From: Byssochlamys sp. IMV 00236
Taxonomy: Eukaryota > Ascomycota > Eurotiomycetes > Eurotiales > Thermoascaceae
DNA: 64,000 bases
Reading direction: 5' to 3'
Assembly (NCBI GenBank): GCA_001931875.2
Contig: MSJH02000824.1
Location: 213,837-277,836 of the forward strand
The translations under genes were made by a program, and so were the position numbers. Of the stretch, positions 34,514 to 46,569 are shown piece by piece. The notes beneath the pieces were generated by a model that made no database searches, had not been told where the DNA came from, and saw nothing but the letters and a program-made list of their open reading frames with translations. The stretch's first letter is position 1. Every line of letters begins with the position of its first letter.

Positions 34514-36910
34514 TCAGACGCGGTTCCATTGTGCATGATCCCGAGTTTCTGCGCGCCAGTCGTCTCCAAACAGCCATCCGGCTTCACGGCAATACCGGGC
34601 CTCGCGGCTCGAGGCCCCGACTTCAATGCCCCAGCAGACAACGGCGGCATCGACAATGTCTGCAATAACTCCCTCCATCGCACCGAGAACGCCCCACCCG
34701 ATGGCGCCGGCAATCAGTCCCACAATATAGGCGTAGAGACTTCCGCGGATTGTGCCGCTAGTCTCAGCAACCCGAAGAGTCCGAGCGGTCGTGACCCATC
34801 CGCCAAAACCAAGAGCAAGTGACATCATGAAACGAGTGGCATGCAGGACGAGTTTGGAGAGTCTGTAGGGCAGAAGAGGGACGTGCTCGCTTCTTTGTCT
34901 TGAAAAGGAACGAGGTTGTAGTGTAGTACCGGGTGTTGCGGGAGCAAGGAAGGTCATTTGAGATAGACCGTGAGCAGAGATAGCAAGCGGTCGAGAGTGG
35001 ATGGCAGCATATGTCAGTGCTAAGGGGTTGGTAAGAGCGCTTATCGGAGTGGGAATAATGGAATAGGCAACTAGTGTGATTATGGATGATATACGTCGAG
35101 GGAATATAACCAGCGGCAGCCGGACTAGCAACCGGAGCAAGCTCGACAAGCAGACAGTGCCAAAGAGCGTCGTAGCAGAGTGTACAAATGCTGCGTGCAC
35201 AATCTGCCGCGAGGTGGGTGCAGGAACTGCGAGACGGTGGAAATACCACTGGCTGACTGTTGCGGCGGTGACAGAACGCTGCAACCCGGCAATGGCACCA
35301 AGAGACCAGAGGTAGACGAAGATGAAATAGACCGCTAACCACCAGGTAGTCAGGTCTATGACAAAGTTCTTCGGCCCCAGAAAGTGACCGCCCAGGAATA
35401 CCCGAGTAAACATGAGCATCCATATCCAGGTCCAGGTGACAACGGTGAGGAGAACAGCGAAGCCCAGAGCAAGCAGTGCAGGGTTCGCAACAAGGATCCG
35501 ACAGGCAAACTCCAAGATATTAATCGCCTTTCCAGTGGCGTGGCGGCCTTTGATCACAGTGTAAACCCAGGCGCTGGCCAAGAGGAACGGAACCAGAGAA
35601 CCGAACCGCATCACCTTGTCCTGCACACTTGTCCCATGCCATGAGCCTTTGAAGCTGGAGATGAACGGGTATAACGAGAACGAGAACAGAATCACCGGTA
35701 CAGCTACGATCATCGCATACACCAAGTGGCGCACATAGTACCGCAGTAATGCAAGCCATAACAAGGACACAAAGATCGAGACAAATGTATAGATGGTCAA
35801 CAGAAAAAGAGATCCATGAATTGCTGTATAAACGGTATCACCCCATTTGCTCGGGTCTTCAGACGGAGCAGAAGTATGCAGATATACCAGGAACGCCGTG
35901 GCAAAGAGACCAGCCAGGCAAAGCAAGAAGAGGTGGCCCCAGAAGGCGTCATGGGACGGCGGTTCCAACTCCGGCTGTGCCATGGAGGGAGGCAGAGACG
36001 CCGTAGGACTGGACGGCCTCGCATGATCTAGCAATGTTTGCTTATCCGGATCCTCATGAACAGGAAAAGGACTGGTCTGAAAGTTGTCTCCAGAGTCCCG
36101 AGGCTGTTTGCGAAACTGCTGGATCACCGGTGGCTCTTCCTCCGTGAAATCGGGGATCCCGCCAGGCTCGATCTCTTGCAGATCACTCCTCAGAGTATCC
36201 TCCAGGCCTACATCGACCATTTTCCCTTTCCCAGTGGCACCGCTGCTCCGACTCACCGTGTCGGCAGGCTCATTTTCGTCTTCTTCCGGGAGCAGATCGA
36301 TCTGCACATTCCGGCGGGTCGTAGCCCTCCCAGCACGCCAGGAACTCCGTATCCCACCTGGTCGGTCAAATGCATGTCCATGACCGGAATGGTCTTCGCC
36401 CGAAGCCTCTGAGCTTCCTCCATCATCCTCCAGCTCAGATGACTGCTCTAACTGGCTGGAACCAAAGTGACGGCGCGACCTCTGCAATGCGTATAGATCC
36501 GCAATCTCGCGCTCATGTTCCAGCTCATCGTCCTCTTCCCGAAATTCGTCCGTAGCACTGTAGAAGAGAGGGGCCGGTTGCGCTGACATCCGCGAAGCAA
36601 AAGGGAAGTGTGACGTCTGGGAGGAAGCCGGCTGATACGGGTTGCCCATGGCTCGTTGTAGATAAGACCGGGAGGCGGGGAAGCGCGAACTGCCCTGATA
36701 TTGTCGTCTCTGGCGATCAGATCCATTATTTCGACCTGTGTCTTCTGGTACATGCGCTATACGAGACTGGGACTGAGCGAGGAAACGAGACGCATCTAAA
36801 AAAACGTGTGAGCGATCACCAGCAGCAAACGGGCCAGGCAGTGTCTCGTGTGAGAGGTTAGGCAGAGGCCGGAAGTGTCTGGGATATTTCTACATACATT
36901 CTGAGAACAT
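34514..36910 (-). CDS. choline-transporter-like protein (Pns1/CTL, SLC44 family)
   Basis: Two exons in coding order 36910-36898 (13 nt) and 36795-34514; 764 aa. The first exon codes only MFSE plus one base, then the frame joins to YASRFLAQSQSRIA. The N-terminal ~235 residues are cytosolic and acidic. About ten membrane segments follow, starting near LFLLCLAGLFATAFLVYLHT. The C-terminus carries the diagnostic family segments: the FVHSATTLFGT...LLRLLVR block and the GAMEGVIADIVDAAVVCWGIE run near the end. SLC44 proteins move choline or act at the plasma membrane, although yeast Pns1 is not needed for choline uptake. An alternative start at 36649 would lack the conserved N-terminus. It is divergent from the Rab gene by 799 bp. 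Confidence 0.9.
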
Positions 36911-37709
36911 GATGTTCTCGAAGCACCAGTTAGTGGAGCAGACTTTCCGATATCTCTCTTCCCCAAGGTGCCTGGGCGAGACTTCTGGAAATGGTCATAC
37001 AAAAAGAAGGCAAAGCAACCTCAGGAAGAAGTCCGGGGTTCTCTTGCGGTGAGCAGCGACCGCCGAGAGCTGTTACAAGCTACCCGGAATACAGTAAGGG
37101 GGAACAGGGCCAGCATGAAATAGGGCGACCAGCGTCAGGGGCTAGGACCAGGTGCCACGGGGGAAGAACGAAATAGATCAAATAATATCAGGACCGCGAG
37201 GCTTGTGTCGAGTGAGAATTATTACAGAAGTGCACGAGATCGAGTGGGACGAAGACGAAGACGAAGACGGAAGTATGAGCGTCAGGCGAGAGCATCGATG
37301 ACTCAGCACGTCAGTAGCTTCACGCGCGCCACGACAAACGAACAACCAGCTGGTCCGGTTGAGAGCCAAATTGTCCACCGTTGTGATCAAGAATAAGAAG
37401 AAGAAGTCAACTGTCTCTTACGCATCACTTATGTCGGTGGCATCTGTCACTCAGCCGCTGTGCAACTCCCCATCACATCACACTGTCTGCCATCACAAGG
37501 CCAGAGCATGAGGCTAGACGGCTCCTTATCACCTTCCTCCCGCCGATAAGTTAGCAGCAGCTAATTCAATACTACTTACTTACTACTAGTTGATCATCCT
37601 TACAGAGGGCTAGGCTGCAATCAAGCTTTCTCACAGGCACCAGCTCGTGGAATTCATACATATATCACCCAATCTAGTCCCCCCAAAGCCCCAGAGAGAC
37701 AGGATCTCT
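36911..37709. promoter_or_regulatory. bidirectional promoter, CTL transporter / Rab GTPase
   Basis: 799 bp between divergent starts. It includes a (GACGAA)3 hexamer repeat at 37248-37270. No other gene was seen. Confidence 0.55.
37248..37270. repeat. (GACGAA)3 hexamer repeat
   Basis: Three perfect GACGAA units followed by GACGG in the shared promoter region. Confidence 0.85.
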
Positions 37710-38594
37710 ATGTCGCAGCCATGGGATTATATCGCAAAGCTTGTCTGCATTGGTGATTCCGGCACCGGCAAGTCCAGTGTGAGTATCAGTCATCTGAGAG
37801 TCCTCACCCAGGAACTAACTAGCTAACTAACTGCCTCTACCACTCTATAGCTTACAATTCGACTCTGCGAGGGCCGTTTCTCCGCAACCCATGATGTGAC
37901 TATCGGCGTGGAGTTCGGATCTCGTATCGTCCCTGTGGGACCTCCGGCGTCCTATAAGTTCGACAACGATCTCGGCGATCAGAAGCAAGGTCCATCTGGC
38001 CCCTCGTCCACCAGCTCCCAAAAAGGCCACAACAATGGATCTGGCGAGGCTCCGCAACAGAAGCGCATGAAGCTGTCTCTCTGGGATACCGCAGGCCAGG
38101 AGACATACAAATCCATCACCCGTTCCTATTTCCGGGGCGCTTCCGGAGCCCTCTTAGTATTCGACATTACTCGTCCATCTACCTTTGCCTCCGTGACCCA
38201 GTGGCTGCACGATCTCCGGCAGATCGCGGAAGATGGCATCGTGGTCGTCTTGGTCGGTAATAAGTTGGATCTTGCCACTGAGAACGGCGACCCCAATCAG
38301 CCGCGAGTGACGCGTGAAGAGGCCGAGGAATGGTGTCGGCAGAATAATGTAGTGCGCTACGTCGAAACGAGCGCCAAGTCCGGCGAAGGGGTCGAACAGG
38401 CATTTCTGGAGGTAGCAGAGAGGATATATCGAAATATAGAGGCCGGACGGTATGACCTCAACGACCGCCGAAGCGGCGTCAAGGGGTTCGGAGCCACAGG
38501 CGGTGCCAATGCAGGGATGCCCAAGACGATCGCGTTGGGAGTTAACGATGCTATGGCAAGAGGCAGACGAGGCTGGACCGGCGGCTGCTGTTAG
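37710..38594 (+). CDS. Rab-family small GTPase, Ypt4/Rab4-like
   Basis: Two exons, 37710-37778 and 37851-38594; 270 aa. All G motifs are intact: P-loop GDSGTGKSS (split by the intron after Ser-Ser), TIGVEFGSR with the switch I Thr, WDTAGQE, GNKLD and ETSAK. The C-terminus is GGCC, a double-geranylgeranylation site. The nearest subfamily by motif is Rab2/Rab4/Rab14, matching fission-yeast Ypt4, which works in endosomal/vacuolar traffic. An insert of about 40 residues rich in Gly, Ser and Gln sits between strands 2 and 3, before WDTAGQE, where ordinary Rabs have a short hairpin. Confidence 0.9.
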
Positions 38595-39212
38595 AATGAA
38601 GCGGGCTATCCCCATGACGAGACTTTACGCATTGTTCCTTCGTGGGACCCAGGCATGGCTCGATTGTACATATCTATAAGGTATCCCGTCTCATGAGTGA
38701 GTAGGTCGTCACTTGTTTCGATAATGAAACTTGCAGGTTGGCTATCCTACATTGGCTGCTTTGCAATAATATGCTCCCAGTTGGCCTGGGCACTGTTTGG
38801 ACGGATTGCTAGTAAGCAATCCGTCATGTTATATGAAACCGAAACAGAAGAACAGGACTTGTGTTACTCTTACAAATACAATTTTTTTCGCTCGAATTAG
38901 CATTAAGCTGCGCATAAGACCTCTTGGTACAACCGGTCGAATAACGAGCATGGGATCACACTTTCAATCAACTCTTTTTGTCCCAGGTGATAAGCATTGC
39001 TTGGTTGCTAATAATCATACATCGTTCCTTAGTCCCGTGTGGATAAATCGGAAGCCGTCCCTCTAATCACCGAAATTGAGGCCAGAAAAAAATAAAAAAG
39101 AAAGGGTTGGAACAAAAGCGGATATTGGAGAAAACAGAAACCGCATAGTAGCGGAGTCATCATGGAACAGTGACACTTTCCTACTGCGCTACCATGACCT
39201 CGCAAGGGCAAA
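38595..39212. terminator. convergent 3' region, Rab / Pmt4
   Basis: 618 bp between converging stops, AT-rich. No coding potential was seen. Confidence 0.5.
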
Positions 39213-41722
39213 CTAGTCCGCTATTCTCCAGCCCTTGAACCATTTCAGGTGAGCCCATTGCTGATTTGAACCTTCCATACCAAACACAATGTCACGGAAG
39301 ACAATGAACAAGCCAATCGTGATCCCATAAAGAATGGTGTACAGTGCCCATTGAAGTGGCCGGGTCAATTTCTGCGTCATCCAGTCCACGCAGAAGCCAG
39401 CCGTGAGAATGGCGAAATAAAGGGCAGGGTAGTAATGGTGAACATATGTCACACGAGCCATGACTATAAACGGAATGTAATGCAGGACCCAGCCGAGGAA
39501 AGGATACACACCCGAGTAGTGGATGTGGTCAATATCCGCCTGGCTCAGTTCACGATAGCCACGCTGCCAGCGAATGAGATACCAAAGTACTAGGAGCCCG
39601 AAAATGCCCAAGCTCGCTGTGCTGCTCCAGTAGACGAAAGGATTTCCCAGAAGGAAGTACTTCACCACACTGTCATCCCAGGAGCACATACGGAGACCAA
39701 CATTCAAGATGGGCCATTGCCAGAACTTCGAAGCGAGGTCGTCCTGCTTGTCAGGGTCTGGAACCAGGGCATTGTTAGAGGTCATCATTGCAACATTGAG
39801 ATGGATAAAGTCTCTCAGGAATGGCGACTTGTACGAGCCAGGATCACCAGGTGGAACTAGGGAAGATAGTTGTATGTCAGCAGCAGTCTTACTTAAGGTT
39901 TCTGTCAATAATGGCTCAACTCACGTCGGTCGTTCCAGTGGGATTCTACGTTCCAGTGGGTATAGGTATCTCTGGGATTGTTGCTCTTGACACATGTGGT
40001 CTCGATCTGTTTGAAACCCCACTGTGGCAGGTTAACGTTGCCTGCCCGTAGATAGCAACCGAGAACCGGGTGGCGTAGTCGGAAGGCAGTCGTAAGAGTT
40101 CTAATCTTCGAACGGTCTCTCGATGCAGCATCGCTGACCACTTCAACAACCCAATGATCCTTTTCGTCGCCAATAGTAATGTTTCCGTAGCAAGAAACCT
40201 CGTAATCAGCCTTTGTGACGGGGGCCGCAATGGCGTGAGAGTGAAGGTTGCGGCCCGTCTGGGCGTGAATTAGGCGAATAGTGTCACCGTCTCCAACGAA
40301 CTTCAATGGTCCTTCGGGGTCATATTCGGGTTCGTGGCGGTTGGGGTAGAAGAACCAATCGTTGTTCGCATCCTTGTGATGATAACATGTCACTTGCTGC
40401 TGGCCCGAGCCCTCAGGGTACGTTTGAACATGAGAGTGAAGAAGACCGCCTCCGTAACCCATGTTTTTGATAGTGGCTCTCGATCCAATGGCAATCTCGA
40501 GAGGACTGTCCTTGCCGACTTCCGTGCCCTTCAGGTTGGCTTGGAACAGAGAGCTCATCTGCGCATCTCCAGGGCCGCTGTTTTCAAGAATCAAGAAGTG
40601 GAGGTAGAAAGAAAACATGTAGACGAGAATCGGGATGACGATCAGACCAACGACGCGGGCTACTAGATGTTGTGCAAGCACCACCTGCCGGCTCGTCAGA
40701 ACTTGATAAGCCAGATTACTATCAGAATCCGATTCTGTACTAACCTTGGGCATTTTCAGGTCTCCAAACTTGTTCCACAGATCCTCAACGGTGTAGATGC
40801 CAACCAAGGCGGTACAGAACAAGCCGACCATCTTGACACTGCAGACACAGCCAATGCTCAAGCCGGTCAGGAAAAGCCACGTGAACCACTCCAGCGAGAA
40901 GCTCTTGTGCTGCAGCCGGTGGAATCTCGCCCAGCAAAGAATGGTGGTGAACGTAAAGCAGAGGAGCATAGAGTCGAGTAGGATAAACCTCGAGATGGTC
41001 GCGTACGAGTTCTCAAAGAGCACCATCAGGGTAATCAGCCAGACCGTGACTCGTCGGAACCGGAGTTCGCGTGCAGTGTAGTACGCCAGCGGCACGCAGA
41101 CAGCACCGAAAAAGGCGTTGAAGACACGCATAAACATGTAGTTGACATCCTCCGGGTACTTCTCTCCAGATTTGAACTCGAAGGATCCATTGTAACCCGC
41201 GAGGTAGCCAGACAGGCCAACCAGTATCTTTCCCAGTGGCGGGTGGACATCGAAATAGAACTCGCGCTTCAGATAGTGGGAACCGAATTTGCCAAAACTG
41301 CGCGTGAGCAGGACGGTCAGCAATGGAACGGAGACTGAGGAGGTCAGTGAGCGGGGGGCATCTTACTGAGCTTCGTCCCACGTCACGATGTTCGAGCGGC
41401 CAATCCGCCACATTCGCGTGAAAAACGAGAGGGCTGTAAAGATCAAAGGTGCCAGTATGAACTCCCACTCATCCAAGACGGCCCCAAGGGACTTTTGCTA
41501 CGATTCAGGACAGTTGTCAGCAACTCCGTGTAAAGAGCGCGGTGCCGCGGGAAATGGGGCAGTTGTGCTCGACGATACCTTTCTGTGCACCTTGACATCC
41601 TGTTCGTCTCGCACCACAGCTGGAACATTCCCACGGCTATCTTCCGTTCCTGGAACGTTTCTGCGTCGCACCCCGGCGTTCTGGTCAGCGCCGGTGGTCA
41701 ATGCAGCATCGGTTGACGCCAT
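39213..41722 (-). CDS. pmt4: dolichyl-phosphate-mannose:protein O-mannosyltransferase, Pmt4 subfamily
   Basis: Four exons in coding order 41722-41579, 41497-41367, 41297-39925 and 39856-39213; 763 aa, the normal length for fungal Pmt4. The catalytic Asp-Glu lies in [21 protein letters not shown], split between exons 2 and 3. HPPLGK follows, then multiple membrane segments. A lumenal MIR-domain region contains LLHSHVQTYPEGS, the repeat LHSHAI and the LRHPVLGCYLRAG motif. The C-terminal segments end in the PLQWALYTILYGI helix. The enzyme starts O-mannosylation in the ER, with preference for membrane-anchored substrates. Cytosolic residues 1-50 are low-complexity and poorly conserved. Confidence 0.95.
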
Positions 41723-42884
41723 TGTGAAATGCGGAATCTAGAGCTTGAATGCGAGGACGCAGAACAGCGGTATCTGGAGCGTCAAGCCGGACGCGATCCT
41801 GGCGGGAGTCGTCCAGTGACTCAATGGAAGTCAATTGCAGCTATGGGAGACTTCAAGCCCGCAGGGAACGCAGCATCTCCGACGATGGGCGTGGAAAGGA
41901 CTAAGTCGGATTTAGCTGTGCTCAGACGAGGAGGGGGGTTTATTGCCAGTTCAGGACACGAGCGACCAAAACAAGGGTAGTCGAGAACAAGGGAGGCAGA
42001 GAAGGAGAGTCAGACTCACAGGAGATTATTCTATTTATTTTAGATATTATTCCGGCTGGTGGAAACGAAGGATGGACAGCTCCAGCGAGGGGAGACGCGA
42101 GAAGAAGGAGCTGGCCAGAAAGTTCAAGGACACGCAGCATTCTACAAACGGGAATGGCCGAGTGGAACCTTTCAGCAGTCCACGAGGACCGCGCCCGACG
42201 TCCGGACGGCCAGGGTTATTATTAGGTCTTTTATTGTTGTGGCTGACGGCGCACACTCCTTTTTTGGTGTATGTTTGATGTTTTTGGACACAATTGTATC
42301 TGTGCTAGTTTGATTATTATTATTGTTGTTATTATTGTGGTCATGGATGTATTTTGGTTTTGTTCCGCTGCTGTCTCAAGAGTAGATAGACCCTACACCC
42401 GAGAGTACCATGTTTCGATCTTAACACTAGACTTGGTTATCTATCAGATCAGAGGACCCGCTACCTCCGTCACCACGTAAGGGGAATAATCCCATCCAAG
42501 AAAGGGGTCGTTTGTCTATATATAGGTGTATATTATCTATACGGTATATCATCAATACCATACATATTGTTTCGTCTGCTACCAGAGCTATCTACAGATA
42601 GATGGAATAGAATACAATTATAACAATAAAAATAAAGTAAGCAAAAATACGCCCGGACAATCCACTCCCCAATGGGACAACATCCATGCAAATGCGGACA
42701 GCACAAACCATATCAAAAAAAGACAGACCAGTAGTAGTAGTAGTAGCAGTTCCTCTGCATTCCATTTGTCATTATTGAAATTCCAAGAGCGAAACATAAT
42801 AGGCTGTAAATTCCATACTGCAACGGAGGGATATCATCCTCACGTCTCCAGCAACAGACTCTGACCCCCGACTCCCACTTGATT
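41723..42884. other. intergenic region: pmt4 promoter and sugar-porter 3' end
   Basis: 1.16 kb. It contains T-rich ATT/GTT triplet runs near 42310-42340 and an (AGT)n microsatellite at 42730-42744. No gene was recognised. Confidence 0.5.
42730..42744. repeat. (AGT)5 microsatellite
   Basis: Five AGT units in the probable 3' UTR of the MFS gene. Confidence 0.8.
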
Positions 42885-45341
42885 TTATTCCTCCTCATCC
42901 TGCCCCAGACGTCTATACTGGCTACTACTACTACCGCCTTTCGCTCCGGCGTTCCGGTTGCGGTTCACCATATTCGAGATCCAGCCACCAATGCCCTCGC
43001 TCCGGTCATCGTCGCGGCCATGTTTGCCGTTGGAACTGCCGTTGATGTTTGGAGGTTCGATGTCCAGTCCGGGAATGGCACTCTCTGCTCCGAATTGGTG
43101 CGGCTGACGTCGAATATCAAGAGACGGGACCGGCGAGCCCGCCCCTATCAGAGATCCTCGTTCCGCCTGTGCCGCAGGAGTTGGCATTGCCGTTGAAGCA
43201 TCCCCGAACAGAACATTCATATCTTCTAGGCGAACACCACTGGTCTCCGGGTACAGGAAGTACACTAGAATAGCAGTCAACAAACCGATGGCAAACTCCC
43301 GACAGCAACATTTAAGAACTTACCAACAACAAAACTACACGCACAGAAGAACGCGTGAACGAGATATAGGCGCCATTTGATAGCGGCTTGCAGGATGGGG
43401 GTCACTTCTCCAACGAGCCAATTGAACGCCCAATTGGTGGCGGTACTCAAACTAGCGCCTTTTGCACGAATGCTGAGCGGGAGAATTTCCGGGGGATATA
43501 GCCATGGAATGGGGCCCCAGGACGCGCCGAATGCAGCGTTGTAGATCATGACGAAAATGACTGTCAGGGTAGGAGTGGCAGGCACGTCGATATAGATGAA
43601 GTAGGAGATCGCGGAGAGAGAGAGGAGCATGGCCACTGCACCGGAAAGCAGGATCGGGCGTCTACCCCAGCGGTCGACGAGGTACCACGGCGGTATAGTA
43701 GAGGCAAAGTACGAAAGTGCGTTGACACCCGTCATCAGGATAGCTGCTCGACCTGCCCAACCAGCGGACTCAAACACCAGAGGGGCGTAGTAAGAGATCA
43801 CGTTGATACCGTTGAGCTGTGCCAAGGCCTGAGCTGACATGGCAATGAAGACACGCCTGTAGTACCGCTTGAACATGTCCCCGTATGACCTTTCACCCTC
43901 TTGGCGCTGAAGGAGGACGTTCATCTTGATCTCTCGATACTCCTGTCGGGCCTTGTCATTGTGCAGGTCCCCTCCACCATACAGGTTGGCAATGACCACC
44001 ATGCCCTCCTCATCATGATCATTATCCAACAACCACCTGGGGTCATAAGTTAGCTCACATGCTAACGGACAGCCATCGAATACACCTCACTGGACACAAT
44101 GGGATCCCATACTTACCTAGGCGACTCGCAAATGATCAGACTACCAAACCCGAGAAGGGCTCCCATAATGCATTGGCACAGCAGCGGAAGACGCCAAGAA
44201 TAATCGCTCTCGATAAAGCTGCATAGATAGTCAACCCATACGCTAGCCGCGTATCCGGTGATGTTGCCCGTAAACTCGATACAGGCCAGCTTTCCTCTGT
44301 TATGCGGCGGAGAAATCTCCGACTGGTAAACCGGAACGATAGTCGAGAGTGCACCAACTCCGAGACCAGCAATGATACGACCAACCATCATCATTGGCAG
44401 ACCATTGGCAAACGATTGGAAGGCACCACCGATGAAGAAGATGATTGACCCGTACAGAATGGTTCGCCTGCGGCCTATCACATCACCGATCCTCCCAACA
44501 AGTATCGAGGAAATGAACGCTCCTATTTCCAGAATGGCAACGACAGTACCGATCTCCGCTCGGGACGGTTGATTGAAGTAGTCCTTAAAATACCAACCCC
44601 TAGACTACCGTTAGTATATTGATTGACGCCAGATTGCTGAATTGACCCATGGCAAGTTTCAGATCAGATAAGACGTACGTAATAATACCAGACATGACAC
44701 CCTGATCATATCCAAAAAGGAAAACGCCTAAAGAAACAAAGACACTGGTAAAATACCTAGCGAGCTGTTAGTAATGGGGCCTTCGTAGAGCACGAATGAG
44801 AGCGTCGGAGCACATACAGCAATGGCTTGCCCACCAAGCCATGCGTGAGGGCGGCCTGTCGATTGCTGGGCGACATGATGGCTGCTATAACCCGCTCCGC
44901 TCGAGAGATCCGTCTTGGAGCGGGTCTAGGGAGCTCTATGGCCTCTTTATCAACTCCACCGTGCTGACTGACGTCTTCCGGGTAATGTACTCTTTTCTTC
45001 TTCTTCGTCCCCCCTCGAGACCGAGCCCGAGCGTGTCCGAAGACCTCCTCGTCGAGAGACGGGCGCAGACGGGACCGAAGAGGGTCCTCCGCGTCGGCGA
45101 GCTGCTCCGCTAGGTCGCCAGTATCGGACCAGGTGGAAAAGTCAGAGGCGTAGGATGAACGGGAGGACGGCCGACTGCCTTCCTTCTTCTCTTCTTCCCC
45201 GGATTCAAATAGCAACGTCGACCGCTCTGCCCCGGATCGAGAATGGGACGAGAGGCGCCGGAGAGGGATGCTGGCGGAAGTACGGCGGGCGGAGCTGGAG
45301 GAAGGAATGATGGCGGTGATAAAGGGCTGGTCGAAGCAGCC
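42885..45341 (-). CDS. MFS sugar transporter (sugar porter family), 5' end unresolved
   Basis: Well-supported exons in coding order: up to 44818, then 44756-44679, 44599-44117, 44036-43324 and 43264-42885. Sugar-porter marks are FLFGYDQGVMSGIIT in helix 1, GRIGDVIGRRR between helices 2 and 3, VPVYQSEISPPHNRGKL, QALAQLNGINVISYYAP in helix 7, DRWGRRP and PWLYPPEILPLSIRAKG, ending in PETSG and a long cytosolic tail. The first in-frame ATG is at 44876 (MSPSNRQ), giving 570 aa. The frame stays open upstream to a stop at 45342, with a composition like the acidic/Ser-rich N-termini of related transporters and no ATG. A further 5' exon is therefore likely. Substrate unknown. Confidence 0.82.
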
Positions 45342-46569
45342 CTATTTCCGCGGCGAGACAGGAGTGATGATCTCGGAATGAGAGGAAGAAAGGACGTTGC
45401 AGAGGGGTAGGTTCGACGATCGCAGCAATGACGGCCTCCGACGATAGACTTCGAGGGGAGGGCGGTGTGCCGACAGCACGAGGTCCCGCGGGCAAGTCAG
45501 TCAGTCTGTCGTCTTCCAGCAGTGACTTGGATGCGTTGGAGATGGGGGATGAAGCCAAAGAGCGAGAGTGAGCACGCTCACAGCGCGGTCAGCCAGTCAC
45601 AGAGCAGACCACCGATCACAACAAATGGCTGGTCGATGACAGTGGAATAATAATAATGGTGGGCTCTTTAGCTTTCTTGAAGCCGCTCACGAGACGAACT
45701 GGAGCCAGATGCAAGATGACGACGAGTGGACAATAATATCAAGTCTAGCAGTGGCGGCGATCAGACATTACAGCGCTGGAGGTATTTATCCGGACGACAG
45801 TGGACAGTTGGGTGCAATTGGGCTGGCAACGCGGAGATCTGGCGCGTATGGTCGCTTTAGGGGGTTCAAGTATCAGGATCGGTATTCCGTATCAAGAGGA
45901 GCTTGATTCCACGATGCTGGATAGATTGATAAAGAGGATCTCTGGCAGCTACGACAGTAGATACCGTTACAAGAGTACTCGCGTCGCAGACACCAAGACA
46001 CTGGTTAGTTAGTAATTACTCTGGGGTTCAAAGCCGGATTAGGCGTCTTGGGAAGAGCGGAGTAAAGTACGGAGTAATAATAATAATAGGTACATACTAA
46101 GGGGATCAGGGGGGCGGGAAAACGGTGGAAAGCCACTTACATACTAAGAACTAAGAAAGCTGGGGACGGTCGATCCGCCTTTTGCTCCCTCATCGCGTGA
46201 ACAACAATACGAACAGAATTCGGATGCTTGTCCTCCGCGCGGCAAATGCTACTTAAGAGGACAACACCTCGGTTCAACAATCAGTCACAGGGTATTACTG
46301 GTCTACTTCCCAATCACTAACTATTTAATAAATCATCATCTAGTCTAACTATCTACCCTGACTCCCCGAGAATCGAGATAGATCGACCGTTCTCTCGAAT
46401 CTGACCTCGTGGCCATCATTTCCTGGTGCCGGAAAAGAGGGGCCGCGCGCTGCTCCTCTGACGCGGCAATCGCTCCGTGGCCAATAATAATATTCCAAGA
46501 GAGGCTGATCGCATCCGGAGAATCGCCCAGGTCACTCTCGCCGTTGATAAGTTCGTCGACGGACTGTAT
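45342..46569. other. upstream region of the sugar transporter
   Basis: About 1.2 kb. It probably contains the missing first exon and promoter of the MFS gene. One candidate first exon is the ATG at about 46192 on the minus strand, reading about 18 codons (MREQKADRPSPAFL...) to a strong GTAAGT donor. The intron would then be ~800 nt, which is long for this genome. No other gene was recognised. Confidence 0.35.

Noticed and set aside
34764..35423. 219-codon minus-strand frame inside the choline-transporter-like gene
   Set aside because: Shadow frame of the membrane-spanning coding sequence, which has clear family motifs in the main frame.
41498..41578. Reading straight on past pmt4 exon 1 instead of splicing
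   Set aside because: The frame ends in a stop, while splicing at the GTATCG donor after KVHRK restores the family sequence leading into [10 protein letters not shown].
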